Positions 11,133-20,668 of a stretch of 64,000 nucleotides of DNA are shown here, piece by piece. Made by a program: the position numbers and the translations under genes. The stretch is from contig MU270018.1 in the NCBI GenBank assembly GCA_021432635.1, positions 1,428,796 to 1,492,795 of the forward strand. The letters run 5' to 3'. The notes under the pieces were generated by a model. It was not told where the DNA came from. It was given only the letters and a program-made list of their open reading frames with translations, and did no database searches. The DNA comes from Thozetella sp. PMI_491. Its lineage: Eukaryota > Ascomycota > Sordariomycetes > Chaetosphaeriales > Chaetosphaeriaceae. Position 1 is the stretch's first letter, and every line of letters starts with the position of its first letter.

Positions 11133-12794
11133 GGTAACAATCCGGAGGTGCCAAGTCGACCTATGGAGGCCAAGGATTCTTTAAGAAGAGAGCTCAGTAG
11201 GGAATATCACGAGATAGCGCGGCCCTGAGTGAAGTTGCCGCGGTTGGGGCTGCTTCTCCGCAGTGACATGCATCGACCGAATGAATCGTCGAGGCGTTTC
11301 GTTTTCGCAATGCAGCCAGCCAATGGTGCTGGACATCTCGATGTCATGAGGCGATGAGCTTTGGGCGGCCGTGGGGTTGACCCCTGTCGCACCCCTGTCT
11401 GGGATGGGACGGTCTCTGCGCCCTATACTCCCAAAATGGAAGTCGATGAGAGTGCGAGGAAGATGAGATTGACTAGGAGGTCGAGAGAGACGCCTCACCG
11501 CACAGCCAGACCGACGTGGCCACCATCGGGGTATCCATCATCCTGTATTCGCACGGCTGGTGCCTTTCTGACGACGTTGCTTGTCCAGCCTACCCGGTTC
11601 CAAGGGTTTCGAGGGCTTCGCAGGCCTCAGCCATTCGCTGTGCACACACCGTGGAGAGCTATGCATACTAAAGCAGTAGGCGCTTGAAACTAACTTTAGT
11701 TGCTGCAGTAGTATACATGCGCCTGCCGGGGTAGCCTATTATCACGGCTTATCAGGGGCTCGGGGCCACTGCGAGCTTCATCGCCCGTGTCCTCCGTGTG
11801 CTTGCTTAAGGGGTGGGGCCAATGCGTGCGAAATCCACGCCCTGGAGCCCAGGCCATTCTCTTGTGCTGTCTGAGGAGCTCGAGCGTAGCTTGTGCTAGG
11901 TTCAACCAAGGTGGCCTGCGTCTCCCTCGATAAATGTCAGGAAGAATGCTGGGCTATGCCAGGTGGGCCGTGAAACAGCGTCAAAGACGAGCCGGTGCAG
12001 TTGTACGCCTGCTTGCCATAGAGCTTAGGCACTGCGGTCGAAAAGCCCCAAACACCTGATATTTGTAGCGGCAGAACCAGTCCCCTAGCTCCTTGGCATA
12101 TAATCCAGACTCGCATGTCGCCGAGGAACCAACAAAAAGAATCTCGTGTGCATGATCACAGTGGCCGCGGTGGCCGATGCCTTGTCTTTTCGAGAGGCGA
12201 AAATGTAGATTACCTTGCAAATACAATGGGCGCGGCGATTTTTTCGAAGTAAAGTTTGAGCCATTACGTGTGTCCAATATATGCGCGACCGCGCGCATTT
12301 TGGGAAGGAGGGGGATTGGTCCTCCGGCCGCAGTAGAAGATTGAAACTCACGGAAGCAGTTCTTCTACCCGCTTAGTTGCTCGGGTTGACTCATATGTCT
12401 ACTGCCCCTCGCTACCTGGGCTTGCTTAGATTTCTTGCCTTTGTTATTCAACGACAGCGCGCCCTCTCCATTGTTCGATCGGGTCGGTTGAAGAAATGCA
12501 CGGACCACGAATCGGAAACCAGTAAACCAGTAAATTGAGGCGGATTTGGGCCGGTAGAAAACTAAAGGTAGAGAGAGGACCGGGGAGGGTTCGGTCTTTT
12601 TCGGGTTGGAGCTCTCGACCGCTTCGATTGGCTCGGGTCTTTCCGCAAAGACTGCTTGAGCTGTCCTGTCACAAGCGTCATTTCTCCGAGCATCAGGAAA
12701 AAGTCCAGCTTCTCCAAGTCCATCCTTTGATTTTCCATCCATCGCCGACCATCTCCTCTCAGCCTGCCTGTCAATCGGGAGCATTGCATCTGCC
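10949..12794. other. Intergenic region between divergent P450 and succinyl-CoA ligase genes
   Basis: About 1.8 kb of upstream DNA for two divergent genes. It contains the 50-base G run annotated separately. Small open frames on both strands look random. No RNA gene is recognised. Confidence 0.5.
11081..11130 (+). repeat. Uninterrupted run of 50 G
   Basis: Fifty consecutive G on the + strand, about 130 bases upstream of the P450 start codon, hence C-rich on the strand of that gene. Such a tract can form G-quadruplexes and is prone to slippage. An exact 50 may also reflect an assembly or polishing limit. Confidence 0.9.
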
Positions 12795-14399
12795 ATGTTC
12801 AAGCTCGCTCGCAACCGGGCACTGGCCTCGGCCTTTGCTGCCCCCAAGGTGCGTCTTTGCACCGCGTTGCCGGGATCCCCCTTCGCATCGTGGCCTCCCA
12901 GCTGCTGACCCTCTCGAGCTCCAGTTCTCTCCTTCCGTCAGACTCCCCGGCTTCGCGCAACAACGGCGAGCTCTCAGTATCCACGAGTATCTCTCGGCCG
13001 ATCTCCTGCGCCAGGTGAGCCACCCAGATCGCCCCCCTTTTGGCATCTCGCGCCCGGCAACAATAGTAGACAGGATAGAACACGAAACCACATGAATTTT
13101 TGCTGACGACGCGCCCTTCCCCCGGGCAACAGTATGGCATTGATGTCCCCAAGGGTGCCGTCGCCAGGACCGCCGCCGAGGCTGAGGCGATCGCGAAGCA
13201 GATCGGCACCGAGGACATGGTGATCAAGGCCCAGGTTCTCGCCGGTGGCCGTGGCAAGGGTAGCTTCGACAACGGCCTGAAGGGCGGTGTCCGTGTCATC
13301 TACTCGCCCACCGAGGCCAAGATGTTCGCCGACCAGATGATCGGCCACAAGCTCATCACCAAGCAGACAGGCGCTCAGGGCCGTCTCTGCAATGCTGTCT
13401 ACATCTGCGAGCGCAAGTTCGCCCGCCGCGAGTTCTACCTCGCCATCCTGATGGACCGCGCCTCCCAGGGCCCCGTCATCGTGTCTTCGTCGCAGGGCGG
13501 CATGGACATTGAGGCGGTCGCCAAGGAGAACCCGGAGGCCATCACCACCACTCACATCGACATCAACGTCGGCGTCACCGACGACATCGCTCGTAACATC
13601 GCCACCAAGCTGGGCTTCAGCGAGCAGTGCATCGAGGAGGCCAAGGACACCATCCAGAAGCTGTACAAGATCTTCATCGAGAAGGACTCGACCCAGATCG
13701 AGATCAACCCCCTGTCCGAGACCTCGGACCACAAGGTCATGTGCATGGACGCCAAGTTCGGCTTCGACGACAACGCCGACTACCGCCAGAAGGAGGTCTT
13801 CTCGTGGCGCGACACCACACAGGAGGACGCCGAGGAGGTCCGCGCCGCCGAGTCCGGCCTCAACTTCATCAAGCTCGACGGTGACATCGGCTGCCTGGTC
13901 AACGGCGCCGGCCTGGCCATGGCCACTATGGACATCATCAAGCTCAACGGCGGTCTGCCCGCCAATTTCCTCGACGTCGGCGGTGGTGCCACCCCACAGG
14001 CCATCAAGGAGGCCTTCGAGCTCATCACCAGCGACCAGAAGGTGACGGCCATCTTCGTCAACATCTTCGGCGGTATCGTGCGCTGCGATGCTATCGCCCA
14101 CGGCCTCATCAACACTGTCAAGACCCTGAACCTCAAGGTGCCCATCATCGCCCGTCTCCAGGGCACCAACATGGAGCAGGCCCACCAGCTCATCAACGAC
14201 TCGGGCATGAAGATCTTCTCGATTGACGATCTGCAGAGCGCTGCCGAGAAGGCGGTGCAGCTGTCCAAGGTGGTCAAGATGGGTGAGTTTTGCCGCTGCT
14301 CCCAGCGCACTTCCCCTCCCCCCGCTACCTCATGCTAACCTGTTTGTCTGTGCAGCGCGTGATATCGATGTTGGCGTTGAGTTCACTCTGGGCATCTAA
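12795..14399 (+). CDS. LSC2: Succinyl-CoA ligase beta subunit, mitochondrial
   Basis: Beta subunit of the TCA-cycle enzyme that converts succinyl-CoA plus ADP (or GDP) and phosphate to succinate, CoA and ATP (or GTP) in the mitochondrial matrix. The protein has 445 residues, a normal length, in four exons: 12795-12848, 12925-13014, 13133-14282 and 14356-14399. Residues 1-40 are rich in Arg, Ala and Ser and lack acids, as expected for a transit peptide; mature sequence starts near [12 protein letters not shown]. The ATP-grasp part follows ([25 protein letters not shown]), then the CoA-ligase domain with [18 protein letters not shown] and [12 protein letters not shown]. The last exon encodes only the C-terminal [14 protein letters not shown]. 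Codon use is strongly biased to G/C third positions, consistent with high expression. It creates a 403-codon antisense shadow frame that is not a gene. Confidence 0.97.
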
Positions 14400-15180
14400 G
14401 GATAGGAGCGAGCATGATATAGACTGGACTGGTTGGTTGGTTTCCCTTGTACTGTACCTCGACACGCCCGCGGCTCGGTCGGGCGGTTTCCATGCATTGT
14501 GTAAGTATGTGGGATGGTTGTGAATTAGAAATCCAGGTTTCACAAATACTATCCGATATCCCTTGTGCCAACTCGGCCCCAACTCAATGCCACCACATGC
14601 CTTGTCAACTGCCCCGAGCAATCTGGAGAGCAAGAGTCGAGAACGACGTGTAAGACGCTATCTCGTGCTGGCTCGTTTCATATATGGCCTTTGGCATAAC
14701 GGCAGACGGAAATAGGCACCCCTACGCATCAGGGATGGCAGCTAGCCATCTTAGCAGGAAGAGTGGCGTTGAAAACGAAGGGAGTGTGGCAGTCATGGCG
14801 TATTCCGATGTCATCATGGGAGATGCTCGTCTAGGTGTGCTTGTCACGACTCACAGAGATTCGTGTTCTCCGCTTTTCCGTTGGGACCCCGTGATTTTAC
14901 CGGTCTTCACTGCTCTATGCTGGCCGTTTGTCCAGCCTAGCTATTTCTATGTACACCCGATTGTCAACTCATCCTGTTGTAATCACCGTTTACCACATGT
15001 TCTCCCAAGTCGCAAGTGACCTCCATCTTCGTTATGTCTCCGGGTGGTCGGAGGTCGGGAACGCCAATACCTGCAGGGTCGGTCGTATCATTGACGAAAG
15101 TACATACTCGAGTGCGAAGTGCAATGGGTGCTGCTTTCAGCCGAGGATCTGGCCACCCTCTTCGCATAGATGGTACGGGA
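14400..15180. other. Intergenic region between convergent genes
   Basis: 3' flank of the succinyl-CoA ligase gene and of the small membrane protein gene. No gene is recognised. Confidence 0.5.
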
Positions 15181-15651
15181 TTAGGCGTTTGGCTCGCCGG
15201 TATACTTGTCAAAGAGGGCGTGGAGCAGCGTCTTCGTGATGAGGAGCCCCAATATCCCAAGCAGGATCACCAGGACGCTATGGCAGGCGACGTACACGAG
15301 CCAGGCTGCATACCAGATTGTAAAGAGAGCGTGCTCGACTGACATGGCAATCAGATACGGGATATGCCACGGCGAGACATGGAACATGGGCCCGGTAAGG
15401 AGAATGAGGGCAGCCACGGTAACTGCCAAGGGTAGTATGTCGAATCCCTCCTGGTGCCCATCCTCCTGACCACGAGATGGAGTCTTGTACCGGTTCCTTC
15501 TAGGCTGAGACGGTTGCTCATCCCGTGAATGAGCTCTCCGGGGAGAGTGAGCCTCCATGCCTGGTTTTGGTCGTCTTGACAAGTTTGGCATAGAGATGAG
15601 ATGGTAGGTCGCGTCTTCGGCAGAGTTGTTCAATACCCTGCTGAACCACAT
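15181..15651 (-). CDS. Small predicted membrane protein of unknown function
   Basis: Single-exon frame of 156 residues that I do not recognise. The first 70 residues are polar and basic (SRRPKPG, RRAHSRDEQ, PRRNRYKTPSRG). The rest is hydrophobic with about three membrane-spanning segments: around LPLAVTVAALILLTGPMF, HALFTIWYAAWLVYVA and VLVILLGILGLLITKTLL. The tail is short and polar. The ordered contrast between a basic cytosolic-type head and a hydrophobic C-terminal half argues for a real gene, although no family motif is visible. It converges on the succinyl-CoA ligase gene. An additional 5' exon cannot be ruled out. Confidence 0.5.
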   Translation of the reverse strand: MWFSRVLNNSAEDATYHLISMPNLSRRPKPGMEAHSPRRAHSRDEQPSQPRRNRYKTPSRGQEDGHQEGFDILPLAVTVAALILLTGPMFHVSPWHIPYLIAMSVEHALFTIWYAAWLVYVACHSVLVILLGILGLLITKTLLHALFDKYTGEPNA

Positions 15652-17355
15652 GAAAAGACCTACAGGGCGAATTGATGCTCATATATGACTATAGCTAGAT
15701 CCTTTCTAACATAGAAGCACAATAGAACCATCCATGGATCTCCCAAGAGCTTTCTTTACTCTCTTCTACAGTCTACGGGCCTGCATCTCTCTAGGTTTGT
15801 TGCGTTAGCCGGAACATACACAATGAGTCTGTCTCCAGTTCTATAGACATCCTCATCTGTCCTTTCAGCGTATTATCTTCCGAAACTCCATGTGGTGGCC
15901 TGTTTTCGCCCTTTTTGTTCCTGTGCAGGAGGACATGTTGAGAATGGTGGTGCGGCTCTTTGAAAGGATGCAGCGCGGCGTGTATGTCTTGTGCATAGCC
16001 TAAGAAGCTGCCCGATGTGAAGGGCCAGAAGAGGGTGAGTTGACCACGTTCTTCTTTGTAGCTAGTTGGTGTCGTACACCCCACTAGATTTCATAAACGA
16101 GCGTTGCAGTCACCTTGGAAGCAGTGTGACATCATACATGACATGTCTCGTTTATTCTCCTTGGTTTGTGTCTCTTGGACAGCCTCACGGAAAGTTGCGA
16201 GGGTGAGCGTTTGATGGTGATGGTGGTAAGGGACGTCCAACGGCCTAAGCGCGCACGGCATGTGCCATGCGAAAGTCTACGACGGCCGGTCCATCAGCGC
16301 GTGCTGATGAGGGCAGAGTTCTAGTTTCTCTATCTGGAAGGTGCAACCTAAAGCCACACACGGCCCGTGACATTCTGCAGGCCAAGTGGACGGTGAGGAG
16401 GACGCCGCCTTCCGTCAAACGAAGTCAATCACTTTCTGCGTCAGCAAGTTCCCGTCTTAGTCTTTGACGTGTCTCCTAAATATTAAACTGAGCAACCAGG
16501 GTAGCGGCGTGCCCCAATCTCGCCCCGCGCTCGCAAATCACAGAACAAGATGCGCCTTTCCGTGTACACCTATATGCACGCTCTTCTGGTCTGTCAGCCG
16601 CCTCTCCCTTCCCTTCAGTCACCCCCCTCTCCCCGTCCCTCCAAACTCCCGCCACGTTGGACGTGGCAGACGAAGTGGACTTTCAGCGCTGGTCCAACGG
16701 CTCCCGCTAGCAAGCAGTCTCGACCCGGCTGAACCACCCCCGCCCCCGCCCACCCCTCTGGGGATGGGGAATGCAGGAGGGGTCGCGGGACCTGACTCTT
16801 CAGGCAGGCAAGCGGCGCTGAAAGGTAGATTCCCCAACTGTAGGTCTTATCTACGCCACAATACACCGCCGAGAGGGTCCAGACTTCGCTTCCAAATCGC
16901 CCAACCGGCCTTGGCGCCCCCACATGCATAGGCTACCTGGTATCTACCTACCTACTCACAGGCATTGTGCAGTGCCTCGCATATTTGGCCCCCTGGATAC
17001 CGACGCCAGCGAGATGCAGGCCGCCGGGTTGCACCAGGAAGCACTATTTGAACTATATGGGCTCCTTTCTGCTCTTGGCTTCGCGCGGATGTCCGATGGG
17101 ATAGGCTGCGGTCTTGCAGAGCCAAGCCAGCTACACCCCCAATGTGTCAAGGCGCCCATCTTCCAACGCAGCTTGTTTGCTGCTTGGCGCTTCTGGCGGT
17201 GGTGCACTAGAGCGAGTCATCGTAGCCGGACGGTGCCTCACTCCTGAGACACCACGAGACCACACCCCCCCTACCTTCCTCCCGAATGAAGAGATGGACC
17301 AGCTGAGCAAAGCCGAGACATGGGGGCACCCATGGAGGACAGCAGACGGGAGCAC
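15652..17355. other. Intergenic region
   Basis: No gene recognised. Short open frames around 16464-16931 and 16615-16929 overlap antisense and are Pro-rich or low in complexity. A cluster of TACCTA-type repeats lies at about 16932-16961. Confidence 0.45.
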
Positions 17356-17366
17356 GGTATAAAAGG
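17356..17366 (+). promoter_or_regulatory. TATA-like element GGTATAAAAGG
   Basis: A consensus-quality TATA box lies 111 bases before the ATG of the small open frame at 17477, followed by pyrimidine-rich sequence. It could drive a short transcript on the + strand. Confidence 0.35.
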
Positions 17367-17476
17367 AAATGCTATCCGCTTGTTCGGCCTAGCGTTGAAC
17401 CAACGTGTAGCCTGGCTACGAGTCCGTTCTGTCACACCCTTCTGGGCCCTGGATTAGCTCGTCGTCTCCCGAATTC

Positions 17477-17869
17477 ATGCTTACCCAAGTCTCACTACAA
17501 CTCCTCGATTCTTTCTGGGCTCGTGGGCCCCCCTTCTCTGTTTCCACTTCAGTCCAGAATTCGACCAGAGACCAGACAACACCGCTTGTTAATATGCCAT
17601 CACCTATGTGCCCATGTGCGGCCTGCTTTGCCGCGCCACCGACAGGAACCCCCTTTCAAGTCTCGCAGCGCCCTTCTGTCCGTCCGGCCGCCAAGACGAA
17701 GCTATTCGGCGGTCGCCTCTTTGGCAGAAGCAACAATGACCTGCTAGCACCACAATTGAAAAGAACACATAGTGTTCAGTCCACGGGATCAGACCGCGTC
17801 GCGCTCCGCTCGTCTGCACAGCCTTTTGCAGGCTCCGATTCAGACGGCGCCAGCGTCAGAGTGGCATGA
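17477..17869 (+). CDS. Uncertain small open reading frame downstream of a TATA box
   Basis: A frame of 130 residues, or 91 if translation begins at the second in-frame ATG at 17595. I do not recognise it. It has a Cys/Pro/Ala segment (MCPCAACFAAPP) and a Ser- and basic-rich second half (KLFGGRLFGRSNNDLL). There is no signal peptide or domain. The only support is the upstream TATA element and the lack of another gene in 2.8 kb, so it may be chance. Confidence 0.22.
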   Translation: MLTQVSLQLLDSFWARGPPFSVSTSVQNSTRDQTTPLVNMPSPMCPCAACFAAPPTGTPFQVSQRPSVRPAAKTKLFGGRLFGRSNNDLLAPQLKRTHSVQSTGSDRVALRSSAQPFAGSDSDGASVRVA

Positions 17870-18484
17870 CCTTCTACGATGACCTGCTACCGCTCCCGCC
17901 GCGTGGGTTTGAATGGAGACTCGGAGTGGTAAGGAAATGACGGTATAACTATTCATGAGATTGCTTCTATCGATAGAAGTGGGCATTATGATAAACGGCG
18001 TCGTGATCTATACCCTAGAGGGAGGGGAGCTTGCCAGGGCTGCCTTAGATCTTGGGCCGTCGAAATTCGACCAAAGATCGCGGTATCCTACACCATAGAT
18101 TATCTTGTCTTGAGTCCGATCTCGAGGGGATTATAGAATGAGTGGGCTGGTCTGCTTGGTTACAGTGAAACCTAGGAAACAACCCAGATGAAAGATATCA
18201 TAAGGCCCCCAGTCTGCAATACCGCCACCTTGGTGGTTGCTCTGAGGGGGGAGGGGAAGCGGGCCGTCGACATATTGGGACTAAGTTTGATCTTGTCTTC
18301 TAGATAACTACGCTTGATATGCTTTGTCTAGATCTAGCTTTGGCGATGGTAGCGGCTGGTATGTTCTCTGCTTTGTTGGGGTGCTGGTAGTGGAGCCGGC
18401 TATCGGGCTCCAATGCTAGGTTCCATATGACTTACACGAGAGGCTCAAGGGGGCTGAGCCTCTCCCGCAGATAATGAGAGCACA
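17870..18484. other. Intergenic region
   Basis: 3' flank of the F-box gene. It is somewhat AT-richer than its surroundings. Nothing is recognised. Confidence 0.45.
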
Positions 18485-20668
18485 CTACATTGACAATGGA
18501 ATACTCGACCAGTTGCTTCGCCAGTCCTGATAGCGTGGATCTTTTGGTGGCCATAGACGGCCGGGGACGTCTCGGTTCCAAGCCTGTCGAGGCCACACGC
18601 GTCGTACAATTGCCAGCAACGCGTCCGGACCCCAGCCTTTTACCCGAAAGTGTCCCCCCTTTGCGTCCTCCAGCTCCTCTAACAACTTCTCGCGCGCCTC
18701 TCTTCCGTTCTTGGCGAGTTCCCGCACCAGCGGCGTGGAAGCACCTCTCGGGTTCCTCTCCAGCTGGTACGACCGCGCCATATGGACTTCGACCTGGTCC
18801 AACAGGCTAACTCTCCAATTCCACTTCTTGGTGAGGAGCTTCAGGGACTGGATGCATCCGTTCCCTTGCTCGGTCGCGATGAGGGTCCAGATGGAGATTG
18901 CCAAGTCCTCGTCGACGGCGAAGTTCATAATCATCTCTCGCACATGTCCATATCGATAAGCAGAATGTCCTTCGACGATTGTGCGATCAAAGTCGTCAAA
19001 TTGAGGGGGTATCGGGGCTACATAGATTCTGTTTCCCTCTTCTGGAGGCTCCTCCAGGTCCCAAGGGCGAGTGCAGTCAAGAGCGATGGTGGCGGTTACC
19101 AAGTTTTTCATCTGGCCTATGGCTCGGTATATGCCAGTCTCCTTGGGCCGGGATACCTGGCGCAGGACGGTGATATTAAGCTCTTCCAACCAGGGGCAGT
19201 TGGAACCCATCCGAAGGATGTGGTCCTGGTTGAACTGTATCGGCATACGGAATCTGTCCCACACACAATCAGGAGCAAGTGTGAGCTTGGTAAGGCCAGA
19301 GCCGTGGTGGCGGAGAATTGAATCGAATATCTGTTCTGTGATGCACCCAGATAGCGACAAGGCTACAAGCGGCGGCAAGGTCTCCAAGAAGACGACTGCG
19401 GCCTGTGAGAAATCATCCTCGGTCGTGAAAGTTCCATCAGCCTCAGGCATGCTTCGCTCCATCTCGATATCGAGCTCCTTCAAGCCGGGCAACCTCAGGT
19501 TCTCCCCCATCCACTCGAGTAGGTTCTTGTCGACGGTCTGGCCGTGACCAGCTAGGCGAAGGCAACGCAGCATAGCGAAATTTGTGCACGACAGCCAGCT
19601 CCCCAGCGCCATGGCGTCCAAGGTGCTCGGGGAGGTAATGCATAGCGACGTCAACGACCCTAGCCTCGTCTCGTCCAAGACTCCGGAGAAGCCGGGCCAA
19701 GACTCCGTCCGTTCGGATGTGACGAGGGAGCTGTTCACAGCGTAGTTGATGGTGCGGGTGTTTTGGCTTGTCCGCGTCCAGTAGGCAGCGCACTGCATCA
19801 TCTTTAGCTCCTTGAGGTTCGGGGCAAGACCGGCGACGACACGCTGGATCGCTTCCCAGTGATAGTCCTCCCCCAGGGCAGTGGCAGCTACGTGTTTGAC
19901 CTCGAGGCGGTGCAAGCATGGCGAGGTGATAATCGCCCACTCATGGGGGTCGACGGGCTGATCGAGCGGGCGTGTGAAGCGGAACTTCAGCATCTCCAGG
20001 CGGCATCGGGGGTGATACGAGCGGAGTGCAGTCAGAAGGCAGGGAGCAAGCTGCTCCGGGGAGTCGTAGGTGAGCCTACTGAGACTAGGGAGAGCCTCAA
20101 GGAGGTCCGCCACGGGCTTCCAAGCCAGGTTCGCTTCGGCGGTGACCGGGACGGGGTGGTCCCGTGGTAGGTGTGTGCCTCGCTCCAGCGCCACCGGGCC
20201 TAGGGCGTCCTCATAGCCATCGAATCGCCTGTCGAGGAACCACCCGCGCTCATCGAGGTTCCTGTCGTCCTCGCTGGTCGGCTCCCATGCCATGAACCCG
20301 GTGATGAGCAGCTGCCGGACGTGGCGCGCAGTGGGGTTCTGGGCGAGTGTCTCGGTCCATCTGGCGACATCAACGCGCAGCTGCTCACTGGTTCTCGCTT
20401 TCAGGTGGATTGTCCCAAAGAGGAGAGGCGCCGCGGCGGAACGACATGATTTGGAGACGACGCCGAAGGCGGACAGGCTTGGCCGATGGCTCCCGGCCAG
20501 GTATGAAGAAATGTACTCGAGAATGTCGTTCGGGAGCTCGTTTAATCGCAGCATTGTCATTTCATGCTTGCCATCGATAGGATGGTCTTGTTTGTGGCTC
20601 TGTGCAGCCTCCGGGTGTGGGGGGTTGCAAGGTGAGGCTGGGGTCAAGTTGCCGTCGTAGCTTCCCAA
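18485..20668 (-). CDS. F-box protein with C-terminal leucine-rich-repeat-like region
   Basis: Single-exon gene of 727 residues. An F-box lies at about residues 39-85 (LRLNELPNDILEYISSYL through LFGTIHLKA), the segment that docks to Skp1 in SCF ubiquitin ligases. The rest is an all-alpha/beta, leucine-rich pattern with recurring LxxLxI and LKxLxM strings, such as LTSLCITSPSTL, LRCLRLAGHG, LKELDIEMER and LVALSLSGC. This fits an irregular LRR substrate-binding solenoid as found in many large fungal F-box families. The 38-residue N-terminal extension is Pro/Ser-rich and probably disordered. Such families expand rapidly in filamentous fungi and the target cannot be predicted. The frame is uninterrupted. 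Confidence 0.85.
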   Translation of the reverse strand: MGSYDGNLTPASPCNPPHPEAAQSHKQDHPIDGKHEMTMLRLNELPNDILEYISSYLAGSHRPSLSAFGVVSKSCRSAAAPLLFGTIHLKARTSEQLRVDVARWTETLAQNPTARHVRQLLITGFMAWEPTSEDDRNLDERGWFLDRRFDGYEDALGPVALERGTHLPRDHPVPVTAEANLAWKPVADLLEALPSLSRLTYDSPEQLAPCLLTALRSYHPRCRLEMLKFRFTRPLDQPVDPHEWAIITSPCLHRLEVKHVAATALGEDYHWEAIQRVVAGLAPNLKELKMMQCAAYWTRTSQNTRTINYAVNSSLVTSERTESWPGFSGVLDETRLGSLTSLCITSPSTLDAMALGSWLSCTNFAMLRCLRLAGHGQTVDKNLLEWMGENLRLPGLKELDIEMERSMPEADGTFTTEDDFSQAAVVFLETLPPLVALSLSGCITEQIFDSILRHHGSGLTKLTLAPDCVWDRFRMPIQFNQDHILRMGSNCPWLEELNITVLRQVSRPKETGIYRAIGQMKNLVTATIALDCTRPWDLEEPPEEGNRIYVAPIPPQFDDFDRTIVEGHSAYRYGHVREMIMNFAVDEDLAISIWTLIATEQGNGCIQSLKLLTKKWNWRVSLLDQVEVHMARSYQLERNPRGASTPLVRELAKNGREAREKLLEELEDAKGGHFRVKGWGPDALLAIVRRVWPRQAWNRDVPGRLWPPKDPRYQDWRSNWSSIPLSM

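Noticed and set aside
12974-14185. 403-codon open frame antisense to the succinyl-CoA ligase gene
   Set aside because: It mirrors codon bias of the sense gene; the peptide is an Asp/Val/Leu/Gly-rich shadow without motif, and it crosses a sense-strand intron boundary.
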